The position numbers and the translations under genes were made by a program. Below the pieces are notes generated by a model. It did not search any database and was not told where the DNA came from. It was given only the letters and a program-made list of their open reading frames with translations. A DNA stretch of 7,919 nucleotides from the NCBI GenBank assembly GCA_934646845.1, contig CAKUEV010000084.1, forward strand, positions 1-7,919, read 5' to 3'. The stretch is from an uncultured Slackia sp. GTDB lineage: Bacteria; Actinomycetota; Coriobacteriia; Coriobacteriales; Eggerthellaceae. Below are positions 1-7,419 of this stretch, in pieces (position 1 is the first letter of the stretch; every line of letters begins with the position of its first letter).

Positions 1-3000
1 CCGCAGACCATGACCATTTCCGAAATTGCTGGCGTCACGCTCGACCAGAGCGTGTTTGAGAACGTCGCCCCCGGGGCGTCGATCGAGGCGCATGCGACTT
101 ACGCCATCACTGAGGCCGACCTGCTGGCTGGCACGTTCGTGAACACTGCGACCGTCACGTTCGACAATGGCAAGAGCTTCGCGAACACCGACGAGGTCGA
201 CATTGCCAAGCCCAATGCCCACCTGAGCGTTGCGAAAGCGACTACGAGCACGCCCGTCAACGGCAGCGCGTACCAGTTGGGCGAGACAATCAAATACGCT
301 GTTACCGTGACCAACGACGGCAACCTCACTGCGAACGATGTTGCGGTAAGCGACGAGCTTGCTGGCGCCCAGCTCGCTGAAGGTCAGAACGCCAACGTTG
401 GAACGCTGGTGCCGGGCGCGTCTGCCACGGTGAACTACGTGTACACGGTGACCGAGGCCGACGTGCTTGCGGGCAAAGTTTTGAACAACGCCACCGCGAC
501 GGGCACTACGAATGGCGGCAATCCTACGGTGACGCCTGGCTCCACCAATGATCCCGCGGGTCCTGCCGCGGGCCATATCACCGTGGTCAAAACCACCAAG
601 AGCACGCCTGAAAACGGCAAGGCGTACCAGCTCGGTGAGCAAATCGTTTACAACATCCATGTGGTCAACGACGGTAATCTCACCGTGACCAACGTGAAGG
701 TTTCCGACCCCAACGCCGACAACTTCGGCGAGAAGGCCATTGAGAGCCTAGCTCCCGGCGCGTCTGAAGACTTCGAGGCCACCCACACGGTGACCGAGGC
801 CGACGTGCTCGCGGGCACGGTGACCAACGTCGCCACGGCGAAGGGCACCTCGCCCGACCCGAACGCTCCCGAGGTTCCCGTGACCCCGGGCACGAAGGAC
901 GAGCCCACCGATACGCCGAACGCGCACATCACGATCGTCAAGCATGCCGAGCAGAATGGCTCGGGCGAGGCTGGCGCCTTCAAGCTTGGCGAGACAATTG
1001 AATACACCATCACGGTTACCAATACGGGCAACCTCACGGCGACCGACGTGAAGGTCTCCGACACCAACGCCGACAACTTCGGCGAGAAGGCCATCGAGAG
1101 CCTGGCGCCCGGCGCGTCCGAAACGTTCACCGCTACCCATATGGTGACCGAGGCCGACGTACTCGCGGGCACGGTGACCAACGTCGCCACGGCGAAGGGC
1201 ACCTCGCCCGACCCGACCAATCCCGAAGCTCCCGTGACGCCTGGCGAAGACACCAAGACCGTCGACCCTGTGAACACCACGCTCACGGTAGCCAAGCAGG
1301 CGGCCGCACCCGCCAACGGTGAGGCCTACCAGCTGGGCGAAGAGGCTATCTACAAGATTACCGTGACCAACAACGGCAACGTTGCGTACAGCAACGTGAA
1401 GGTTGCTGATGCTCAAACTGGCCTGAACGAGGTTATTGGCACGCTGGCTGTGGGTGAAACGAAGACGTACGAAGCGAAGCATGTTATTACCGAGCAAGAC
1501 ATCGTCGCCGGTACGTACGTGAATACCGCTACGGCAAAGGCCGATCCGATTGTCGACGGCAACGGCACGTCGCACACGCCGCAGGGCGAAGCGACCGAAA
1601 CCATTGGCGCGAACACCGATAAGCCTATCGTCCCCGGCAGCGCGAACCTGACGGTTGAAAAGGTCGTCACCAACGAGGGCACGGGCGAAGCGGGCGCCTT
1701 CAAGCTGGGCGACACCATCGAATACAAGATTACCGTGACCAACAACGGCACCCTCACCGCCAAGGGCTTCAAGGTTATCGACAACAACGCCGACGGCTTC
1801 GAACCCGTAATCATCGACGAGCTCGCCCCCGGCGCCACCACCGAAGCCATTTCCGCGAAGCATGTGGTGACGAGCGACGACATTTTGGCGGGCAGCGTGC
1901 TCAACGTTGCCACCACCGCTGGTGGCACCACGCCCGATCCGAAGGTCGACCCCGAGCCCACGCCTGGCGAAAACGATCAGCCGGTCGATGCGGTGAACGC
2001 CACGCTGAGCGTTGAGAAGACCGCCGCGGCTCCCGCGAGTGGCTCTTATAAGCTCGGCGAGGAAGTTGTCTACACTATTAAGGTGACCAACAACGGCAAC
2101 GTTCCCTACGAGAATGTGAAGGTCGCTGACGAACAGACCGGCCTGAACGAGACCATCGATACGTTGGCCGTGGGCGAGACGCGCACCTTCACCACCGCGC
2201 ATGTGGTTGGCGAGGCCGACATCATCGCCGGCTCCTACGCCAATGTGGCAACCGCGACCGCCGATCCGATTCACGACCCGAAGACGGGCGCCGACGTTAC
2301 GCCGCAGGGCTCCGATGACGAGACCATCGGCGCGAACACCGATAAGCCCATCGAGCCTTCCAACCCGGCGCTGCGCACCATCAAGACGAGCGACGTTGCC
2401 GCAGGCACGCTGCTCAAGGAAGGCGATGTGGTTACCTATACGGTAACGGTCGAGAACACGGGCAACCTCACGCTCACCAACGTGAAGGCGACCGATAACC
2501 TGGCCGGCGCCACGCTTGCCCCGGACCAGAGCGACGCGCGCGCCGAGCTTGCCCCCGGCGAGCAATTCAGCGTGAACTATGTGTACACGGTCACCCAGGC
2601 CGACGTGGTTGCGGGCAGCGTACACAACGAGGCCACGGCTTCTGGTACCTCGCCCGACCCGAGCAAGCCGGTTGATCCTGGCACGCCCGGCACCAAGGAC
2701 GACCCGACCGAGACTGCCAAGCCTTCGTTGAGCATCCAGAAATCGAATAACGGCTCCGCTGACGTTGCTGCTGGCAGCGCGGTGAGCTACACCATCACCG
2801 CTATCAACAACGGTAATGTTGACCTGACGGGCGTTGTGGTTACTGACGAGCTCACTGGCTTCACGAGCGATGTGTTCGATTTGGCCAAGGGCGAATCGAA
2901 GACCTTCGACACTTCTTACACCGTGCAGGAATCCGACATCGTGAATGGTTCCATCGTGAATGTCGCCAAGGGCGAGGGCACCGACCCCAAGGGCGGCAAA

Positions 3001-5274
3001 GTGACGAGCGAGGGCTCTGCCACCACCACGACCGAGGCCATGAACGGTGCGCTGAGCGTTGAGAAGAAGGCCGAAGCGGGCGTGTACGGCACGGGCGATA
3101 CCGTGAACTACACCATTGCGGTTTCTAATACGGGCAACGTTGCTTTGTCCAATGTAAAGGTCGCTGATGCGAAGACCGGCCTTGATGAGACGTGCGATTT
3201 GGCCGTGGGCGAGACCAAGACGTTCACTACGAGCTATACGGTGACGGCGGAAGACGTTGCCGCCGGCACGCTTGAGAATATCGCCACTGCCGCGGGCAGC
3301 GATCCGAAGGGCAACCCGGTTACGGGCAGCGACGCCGAGACCATCGGCAACACGCCGCAGCCCAACCCGGGCGAGCCTGACGGCCCGAGCCTGAAGCGCA
3401 CGTTTGAGGCGCAGACGCCGAGCGACGTCGTCTACAGCGGCTTCTCTCAGCAACAGAAGCCTGTGGTGAAAGACGGCGAGACCACGCTTTCCGAAGGCAC
3501 CGACTACGAGCTTTCGTATAGCTCCGATACCACCAACGCGGGCACGGTGACCGTGACCGTGAAGGGCAAGGGCAACTACGAGGGTTCCGTCGATGTGACG
3601 TATCAGATTCTGAAGAAGGCCGTGAAGCTTGTATCGAGCGACCTTACGAAGCCCTATGACGGCACGCCGCTCGTGAATGGCGACGTGGCGCTGGCGATTA
3701 ACGACGGCTTCGTTGACGACCAGGGCGTGAACCTCACGTTCACTGGTTCGCGCACTGATGAAGGCACCACGCTGCAGGGCAATACCTTCACCTGGGAAGC
3801 GAAGCCCGGCACGAACCTTGACAACTATGCGATTGAAGCGGCATTCGGTTCCCTCACCGTGACGCCGAAGTCCATCGTGCCGACCGATACCAACGGTATG
3901 AAGGTGACCGCGCCTTCCGATAAGGTGTACACCGGTGCCGAGCAGAAGTTCGTGCCCGTTGCGACCGACGGCGAAAAGACGCTCGTTGAGGGCGTGGACT
4001 ACGCCGTTTCCTACACGGGCACCAACGGCGAGGCCAAGGCCGACTTCACCAACGTGACCGGCTCCATTACCGTAACCGTTACGGGCATGGGCAACTACGC
4101 GGGCAGCATCGCGCAGTCTTATCAGATTACGCCGAAGCCCTACACGGTTGTGACCGCCGGTGCGACCAAGGTCTACAACGGCACGGGCATCGTGGGCGCC
4201 GACCTTGAGGGCAACGCGGTCGACGGCCTCGTGAGCGATTCCGACGCGGCGTTTGTCGTGACGGGCGAGCAGCCCGGTGTTGGTTCTTCGACCAACACCT
4301 ACGAGATCACGTTCGCGAGCGAACAGATGGCCAAGAACTACACGCTCGCCGGTGAGCAGCTCGGCACGCTTACCGTTACTGAGTACGCCGACGAAATCGT
4401 GGTCACCACCACGGGCGGCACCTTCACCTACGATAGCCAGGCGCATGGCGCCACCGTCTTGGTGAGCGAGCTCCCCGAGGGCTACACGCTTGAGGAGGCC
4501 GCCTCCAGCGCGAGCGCGACCAATGTCGCCGACGGCAAGGTCGTCGCCACCGCCGACACGCTCGTGATTCGCAACGCCCAGGGCAAAGACGTGACCGATG
4601 AGCTGAAGATTCGCAAGATCGACGGCGAAATTCAGATCACCCCGGCGCCCCTGAGCATCGAAACCGGTTCTGCCACGAAGACCTATGACGGCAGCGCACT
4701 TACCAACGCCACGTTGAAGGTTGACGGCTTGGTTGCGGGCGATGTCGTAACGGGCCGTACGACGGGAAGCCAGACCGAAGTTGGCTCGAGCGAGAACACC
4801 TATACCCTGACGTGGGGCGAGGTTGACTCGGAGAACTACGAGATTTCCGAGCAGCTCGGCGTGCTCACTGTTGAGGCTGCCGTGGCTCCGGTTGTTCCTG
4901 GCTCGCAGCAGCCTGACGGCCCGGTCGTCGTGCCTCCCACTACGCCTGAGCCCGCTGGCCCTGTAGACGTCGTTGCCGATGCGCTCGAGGGCGCTTACGA
5001 AACGGTGACGGGCGACAAGGCAGCCGAGGAACAGATTTACGATTCCGAGAACCCGTTGGGCAAAGAACAAGCCGCGCATTGCTGGGTGCACTGGTACATG
5101 ATTCTGGTCATGATTTTGACTGCCCTCTACGGTGTTGCGGTGTGGCTGCGTCGTGGAAACCACACGCGTAAGCTGAAGAACGATATGAACAACATTCTTG
5201 GTGGTGGCGACGACGGGAAAGATCCGAACGGGTCTCCCGTTGCCACCAGCCATCCCGCGGGAATGGAGGCCTAA
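1..5274 (+). CDS. Giant DUF11/MBG-repeat surface protein (adhesin-like), 5'-truncated by window
   Basis: The frame is open from base 1 with no start that can be trusted, so the gene begins upstream; 1757 codons plus a TAA stop are visible. The order is: a partial DUF11-like repeat (1-213), nine complete repeats of about 108-122 residues (214-3378), six MBG-like or related Ig-like modules (3379-4890), a Pro/Val/Gly-rich stalk (about 4891-4965), an acidic spacer, one transmembrane helix (5083-5148), two arginines and a 41-residue cytoplasmic tail. No LPXTG sorting motif is visible, so anchoring is probably by the membrane helix. DUF11 and MBG modules are known from long, rod-like extracellular proteins; a role in adhesion or as a surface fibre is inferred. 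The visible part has only two cysteines, one in repeat 9 and one at the start of the membrane helix. The stop lies three bases before the next gene, indicating an operon. Ligand and signal peptide cannot be judged from this window. Confidence 0.9.
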   Translation, partial: PQTMTISEIAGVTLDQSVFENVAPGASIEAHATYAITEADLLAGTFVNTATVTFDNGKSFANTDEVDIAKPNAHLSVAKATTSTPVNGSAYQLGETIKYAVTVTNDGNLTANDVAVSDELAGAQLAEGQNANVGTLVPGASATVNYVYTVTEADVLAGKVLNNATATGTTNGGNPTVTPGSTNDPAGPAAGHITVVKTTKSTPENGKAYQLGEQIVYNIHVVNDGNLTVTNVKVSDPNADNFGEKAIESLAPGASEDFEATHTVTEADVLAGTVTNVATAKGTSPDPNAPEVPVTPGTKDEPTDTPNAHITIVKHAEQNGSGEAGAFKLGETIEYTITVTNTGNLTATDVKVSDTNADNFGEKAIESLAPGASETFTATHMVTEADVLAGTVTNVATAKGTSPDPTNPEAPVTPGEDTKTVDPVNTTLTVAKQAAAPANGEAYQLGEEAIYKITVTNNGNVAYSNVKVADAQTGLNEVIGTLAVGETKTYEAKHVITEQDIVAGTYVNTATAKADPIVDGNGTSHTPQGEATETIGANTDKPIVPGSANLTVEKVVTNEGTGEAGAFKLGDTIEYKITVTNNGTLTAKGFKVIDNNADGFEPVIIDELAPGATTEAISAKHVVTSDDILAGSVLNVATTAGGTTPDPKVDPEPTPGENDQPVDAVNATLSVEKTAAAPASGSYKLGEEVVYTIKVTNNGNVPYENVKVADEQTGLNETIDTLAVGETRTFTTAHVVGEADIIAGSYANVATATADPIHDPKTGADVTPQGSDDETIGANTDKPIEPSNPALRTIKTSDVAAGTLLKEGDVVTYTVTVENTGNLTLTNVKATDNLAGATLAPDQSDARAELAPGEQFSVNYVYTVTQADVVAGSVHNEATASGTSPDPSKPVDPGTPGTKDDPTETAKPSLSIQKSNNGSADVAAGSAVSYTITAINNGNVDLTGVVVTDELTGFTSDVFDLAKGESKTFDTSYTVQESDIVNGSIVNVAKGEGTDPKGGKVTSEGSATTTTEAMNGALSVEKKAEAGVYGTGDTVNYTIAVSNTGNVALSNVKVADAKTGLDETCDLAVGETKTFTTSYTVTAEDVAAGTLENIATAAGSDPKGNPVTGSDAETIGNTPQPNPGEPDGPSLKRTFEAQTPSDVVYSGFSQQQKPVVKDGETTLSEGTDYELSYSSDTTNAGTVTVTVKGKGNYEGSVDVTYQILKKAVKLVSSDLTKPYDGTPLVNGDVALAINDGFVDDQGVNLTFTGSRTDEGTTLQGNTFTWEAKPGTNLDNYAIEAAFGSLTVTPKSIVPTDTNGMKVTAPSDKVYTGAEQKFVPVATDGEKTLVEGVDYAVSYTGTNGEAKADFTNVTGSITVTVTGMGNYAGSIAQSYQITPKPYTVVTAGATKVYNGTGIVGADLEGNAVDGLVSDSDAAFVVTGEQPGVGSSTNTYEITFASEQMAKNYTLAGEQLGTLTVTEYADEIVVTTTGGTFTYDSQAHGATVLVSELPEGYTLEEAASSASATNVADGKVVATADTLVIRNAQGKDVTDELKIRKIDGEIQITPAPLSIETGSATKTYDGSALTNATLKVDGLVAGDVVTGRTTGSQTEVGSSENTYTLTWGEVDSENYEISEQLGVLTVEAAVAPVVPGSQQPDGPVVVPPTTPEPAGPVDVVADALEGAYETVTGDKAAEEQIYDSENPLGKEQAAHCWVHWYMILVMILTALYGVAVWLRRGNHTRKLKNDMNNILGGGDDGKDPNGSPVATSHPAGMEA
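214..3378 (+). repeat. Nine tandem DUF11-like repeats within the surface protein
   Basis: Repeat starts are at about 214, 571, 919, 1273, 1639, 1996, 2362, 2719 and 3043, each opening with a strand like LSVEK. A typical unit reads: L-x-V-x-K, then Y-x-LG-E, Y-x-I-x-V-x-N-x-GN, V-K-V-x-D, L-A-x-G-E, V-T-E-A-D-x-x-A-G, N-x-ATA and a Pro/Asp/Gly-rich linker. Subtypes can be seen: repeats 1 and 7 share VNYVYTVT; repeats 2, 3 and 5 share NAD(N/G)F; repeats 4, 6 and 9 share VAD..TGL and LAVGET; repeat 8 is intermediate. A Lys, an Asp and an Asn occupy equivalent positions in all nine. The pattern matches the conserved repeat family DUF11 (TIGR01451-like), which folds as an Ig-type beta sandwich in cell-surface proteins. 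Confidence 0.85.
3379..4890 (+). repeat. Six membrane-proximal MBG-like / Ig-like beta modules
   Basis: The repeat style changes after about 3378. Six modules follow, at about 3379-3612, 3613-3879, 3898-4140, 4141-4395, 4396-4650 and 4651-4890. Modules 1 and 3 carry a V-Y-(S/T)-G opening, a (V/D)-DGE-T-L-EG-DY core and a G-x-GNY-x-GS closing strand. Modules 2, 4 and 6 carry the K-x-Y-(D/N)-G motif (KPYDGTPL, KVYNGTGI, KTYDGSAL) and a G-x-LTV closing strand, typical of MBG-type domains. Module 5 has TFTYDSQAHGATV and looks like a divergent relative. The roughly alternating order suggests these modules spread as pairs. They probably form the stalk that lifts the DUF11 part off the cell; that role is inferred. 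Confidence 0.7.
5083..5148 (+). other. C-terminal membrane anchor of the surface protein
   Basis: Residues 1695-1716 (numbered from base 1) form a hydrophobic helix beginning WVHWYMILV and ending AVWL, preceded by H-C and followed by RRGNHTRKLK, a positive stop-transfer. This predicts an outside N-terminus and a 41-residue cytoplasmic tail rich in Gly, Asp and Asn. I recall similar CWVHW-type segments at the ends of other large Coriobacteriia surface proteins, but this could not be checked here. Confidence 0.75.
5265..5269 (+). promoter_or_regulatory. Ribosome binding site of the downstream membrane protein gene
   Basis: GGAGG lies 8 nt before the ATG at 5278 and inside the final codons (Met-Glu-Ala) of the surface protein gene. 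This fixes the start at 5278 and predicts translation linked to the upstream gene. Confidence 0.85.
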
Positions 5275-5277
5275 GCC

Positions 5278-5793
5278 ATGAAGAAGAGCAATTTCATCGT
5301 GTTGGGCGTTTCTGCCGTTGCCGCGGCCCTGCTGCTCGCGCTGTGGTACTACCTGGGCTTTAACCATATCGACAACCCGCTCGATTTGGTTCTTGCCATT
5401 GTGTGGTGGGTTGGCATCGTGGTTATCGCGGTGGTCATCGCTCGCCTCGAGCGCCAGCGTCAACGCCAGATTCGCACGATTTACGTGTCGCCTACGGCGC
5501 TGTACAACAGCGAAAGCGGCGTTGTGGGGCTGAAGGGCGCCACGGCGGTCGAGGGCATGCAGGATATTCTGCAGAACCTGAAGTATGGGTTTGACAAAAA
5601 AGCGATGCCTGAGCAGGCAAAGTTCGATTATCGCTTCGTGGTGCAAACTGACGAATTCAAGCCTGCCGACGACGAAAAGCAGGAAGAAGACACCTGGAAG
5701 GGGACGGTTATTCGCATCGACCGTGAAAACGGCAACGAGGAAATCGGCTTCGACAGCGAACAAGCCTTGAAAGAAGCGCTTGTGGCCGCGTAA
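5278..5793 (+). CDS. Small two-TM membrane protein of unknown function, adhesin-operon partner
   Basis: The product has 171 residues and no family that I can name. Residues 6-28 and 35-55 form two transmembrane helices joined by a very short loop (NHIDN). The N-terminus (MKKSN) and the basic stretch after helix 2 (RLERQRQRQIR) place both ends in the cytoplasm by the positive-inside rule. The remaining 110 or so residues form a soluble domain with IYVSPTALYNSESG, a mixed charged/aromatic middle (LKYGFDKK, DYRFVVQTDEFK), an acidic stretch (DDEKQEED) and a closing helix. The start is supported by GGAGG 8 nt upstream and by the 3-nt gap after the surface protein stop. The position suggests help with membrane insertion, stability or display of the large protein; this is inferred from context alone. 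A terminator follows. Confidence 0.85.
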   Translation: MKKSNFIVLGVSAVAAALLLALWYYLGFNHIDNPLDLVLAIVWWVGIVVIAVVIARLERQRQRQIRTIYVSPTALYNSESGVVGLKGATAVEGMQDILQNLKYGFDKKAMPEQAKFDYRFVVQTDEFKPADDEKQEEDTWKGTVIRIDRENGNEEIGFDSEQALKEALVAA

Positions 5794-5868
5794 AGCGCGG
5801 CGGGCTGTTTGCTCAATGCACTAGGTTATTCTTGGCGTTTTGGTTTGACGCCCTTCCTGAAATGCCAG

Positions 5869-5897
5869 AAAAGGCCCGCTCACTGAGCGGGCCTTTT
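5869..5897 (+). terminator. Intrinsic terminator of the surface-protein operon
   Basis: A perfect stem pairs GGCCCGCTC with GAGCGGGCC around a 3-nt ACT loop. The stem extends by four A-T pairs, and five Ts follow the 3' GC arm. Because the 5' flank is an A-run, it could also work on the minus strand. It begins 76 nt after the 171-codon gene. Confidence 0.93.
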
Positions 5898-5898
5898 T

Positions 5899-6046
5899 GC
5901 TTGAATGCAACGGGCGGGGCTTGGGTTTCGGGTGCGTCCCACATGCGTTCTGTCAAGACGCACTTTTTATTCCGTAAGCCGGGCTTGAACGCGATGGGCG
6001 GAGCTGGGCGGGAGAAGGTGCTCTGCGCGCGTGCTTTTTCTTATTC
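5899..6046. other. Intergenic spacer without a convincing gene
   Basis: No open frame here has a ribosome binding site or recognisable product. The only candidate structure is a weak hairpin near 5943-5965, TGCGT paired with ACGCA followed by a T-run, which might be a remnant or backup terminator. Confidence 0.4.
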
Positions 6047-6088
6047 CTGCGCGGTTGTTTTTACGTAAGCGTAAAAACAACCGCGCAG
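6047..6088. repeat. Perfect 19-bp inverted repeat, role unclear
   Basis: The left arm CTGCGCGGTTGTTTTTACG (6047-6065) is exactly complementary to 6070-6088, with the 4-nt loop TAAG. The stem contains a T5/A5 stretch, but no T-run follows the stem on either strand, so it is not a textbook terminator. It lies six bases from the next inverted repeat, between two convergent genes. It could be a bidirectional transcript end structure, a protein-binding palindrome or a small repeat element. Confidence 0.85.
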
Positions 6089-6094
6089 AAACGA

Positions 6095-6145
6095 GAAAAC
6101 TCCCGGACTTTTCCCATTCGCTTCGAGATAAGTCCGGGAGTTTTC
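6095..6145 (-). terminator. Probable terminator of the nuclease gene (bidirectional inverted repeat)
   Basis: The 16-nt arm GAAAACTCCCGGACTT (6095-6110) is perfectly complementary to 6130-6145, with a 19-nt loop. On the minus strand the GC core is followed by TTTTC and further T-rich sequence, 44 nt after the nuclease stop. On the plus strand the 3' side is also TTTTCCTATTTC, so it could act in both directions. The large loop is unusual for an intrinsic terminator. Confidence 0.7.
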
Positions 6146-6188
6146 CTATTTCTCTTCGTCGCCGAAGGCTGAGGGGTCGCGTGCATTT

Positions 6189-7334
6189 TTATGGGTTGCA
6201 TTGCTTGCAGGGCGAGTAACCTTCTGAAATAAGTTCGTCGCGGGTGGTTGTGGCCTCTTGTTTGTTGCCGTCGGCTATATCGTCGACCGAAGAACACGTC
6301 GGGCGGTGGAACTTCATGCTGTTGGTATTGAGCACGTATTCTTGCGACCCAGATGAGGCGGGTGAACCTTCTTCGGTGCTTATTACGCTGCCTGAATTGG
6401 CCGCATTGTTCGTTCGGTTAGCTTGGCTGCTTTCGGCATCGCTCTTCGGGGTTGAATTACTTGCGCTCTCTGAGCGTGCATTTTTGTTAGGGCCATTGGT
6501 GGATACGCTGTTGGTTTCTTTGCCAGCCGCCGCCTGTGCGCCCGTGCCGGTGGCGGTTGCTTCGCCGGCGGTCGCCACGCTCGGCACGTCGTTCGACTCC
6601 CGGCTTTCGCCTGTGACGTAATCGATTTCCACGCCTGGTTCCACGTTGTATACGAACACGTTGAAATGAATGGCCTGCCCGCCATCTTCGATCGATTCCG
6701 CTTCCATCTGCACGCCGCGCGCCACCAAGTCGTTTGCGGCAAAAATAGGCGTCACGCGATAGAGCACGTGGTTGCCCGTCTGCTTCACGTAGCTTGCCAC
6801 GGTGTTTTCGTAATAGGTCATGCCGACGGCGTTCATAGTGCGCGTGCCTGTGATGAGGTTTTTCTCGTTGGCGTCTTCGCCGCAAAGCTGATGCGCGATC
6901 AGATGGCTGCGGTTGTAGAGCATTTCCTGGTCAACGAAGTCGTAGCGGCGCTGTTCCCAGCCGCTTGGATGAACTTGTGAAATGTCGCCGCGGGGCGCGC
7001 TGCTTAGCGTGTCGGTGCCGATGCGCGCGAATGCCGCGCCGCAGCGCCCCTCGAAATCGAGGTCGGAGAACTCCATGAATGCGCCGCGTTTGAAGTCGGC
7101 ATCGGTGAAGCCCGGCTCGCCGTTGTTGACGTCGATGCAAAGTGCGCCCGAGTATTCGGGAATATCGGCAATCTGCACGGCGGCGGGGTTGGTCGCCTGA
7201 GAATCGCTGAAAGAACCGCTCTCGCATGCGGCGAGCGGCAGCGCGCAGCACAGCGCAAGAGCGATGGCGGCAAGCAACGCCGCAAAACGCGCGGGTATGG
7301 TGCGAGGTTCATGCTCGCGAGGAGGTATCTGCAT
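6189..7334 (-). CDS. Secreted lipoprotein DNA/RNA non-specific endonuclease with C-terminal Cys/His domain
   Basis: The product is 381 residues from the chosen start. Residues 17-37 form a lipoprotein signal: a hydrophobic run, then the lipobox LAAC with Cys37 as the lipidated residue. Residues about 55-242 are the nuclease domain, with the motif NRSHLIAHQL (141-150; His144 aligns with the catalytic His of DRGH) and NLITGTRTMN (159-168), which includes the expected metal-binding Asn region. This resembles streptococcal streptodornase/EndA-like enzymes that cut DNA without sequence preference using Mg2+. Residues 243-330 are a Ser/Thr/Asn/Ala-rich linker. Residues 333-381 form a small domain with His343, Cys347, Cys376 and Cys379, a probable zinc site like the Ada-type domain often found behind secreted nucleases or hydrolases. 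A longer frame starts at 7433, but the ATG at 7334 has AGAAAGG 10 nt upstream and puts the signal peptide at the N-terminus. Likely role: degrading extracellular DNA or RNA at the cell surface. Confidence 0.88.
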   Translation of the reverse strand: MQIPPREHEPRTIPARFAALLAAIALALCCALPLAACESGSFSDSQATNPAAVQIADIPEYSGALCIDVNNGEPGFTDADFKRGAFMEFSDLDFEGRCGAAFARIGTDTLSSAPRGDISQVHPSGWEQRRYDFVDQEMLYNRSHLIAHQLCGEDANEKNLITGTRTMNAVGMTYYENTVASYVKQTGNHVLYRVTPIFAANDLVARGVQMEAESIEDGGQAIHFNVFVYNVEPGVEIDYVTGESRESNDVPSVATAGEATATGTGAQAAAGKETNSVSTNGPNKNARSESASNSTPKSDAESSQANRTNNAANSGSVISTEEGSPASSGSQEYVLNTNSMKFHRPTCSSVDDIADGNKQEATTTRDELISEGYSPCKQCNP

Positions 7335-7344
7335 CAAAGCGATG

Positions 7345-7351
7345 CCTTTCT
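7345..7351 (-). promoter_or_regulatory. Ribosome binding site of the nuclease gene
   Basis: On the minus strand AGAAAGG lies 10 nt before the ATG at 7334. The alternative upstream ATGs at 7355 and 7433 have no comparable signal, so this site decides the start. Confidence 0.6.
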
Positions 7352-7419
7352 GCATGGGTTGTAATAAATGCGGGCGCCCCGTTCTCGAATTTTGGATGGC
7401 ACCGCGAAACGCGAGGGCT

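Noticed and set aside
5023..5076. A possible sortase motif before the C-terminal helix (…SENPLGKEQ…)
   Set aside because: It does not match LPXTG or its known variants.
748..5763. A very long minus-strand open frame opposite the surface protein gene
   Set aside because: It encodes an Arg/His/Gly/Val-rich sequence with no recognisable domain. It mirrors the repeats of the plus-strand gene and arises from the biased codon use of the repeats. The plus-strand reading has clear domains and context.
5834..5852. Hairpin GGCGT/ACGCC just before the operon terminator
   Set aside because: The stem is only 5 bp with a 9-nt loop and no T-run follows; chance occurrence is likely.
5832..6068. A 78-codon plus-strand frame in the convergent intergenic region
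   Set aside because: It runs through the terminator at 5869-5897 and into the 6047 inverted repeat, has no good ribosome binding site, and gives no recognisable protein.
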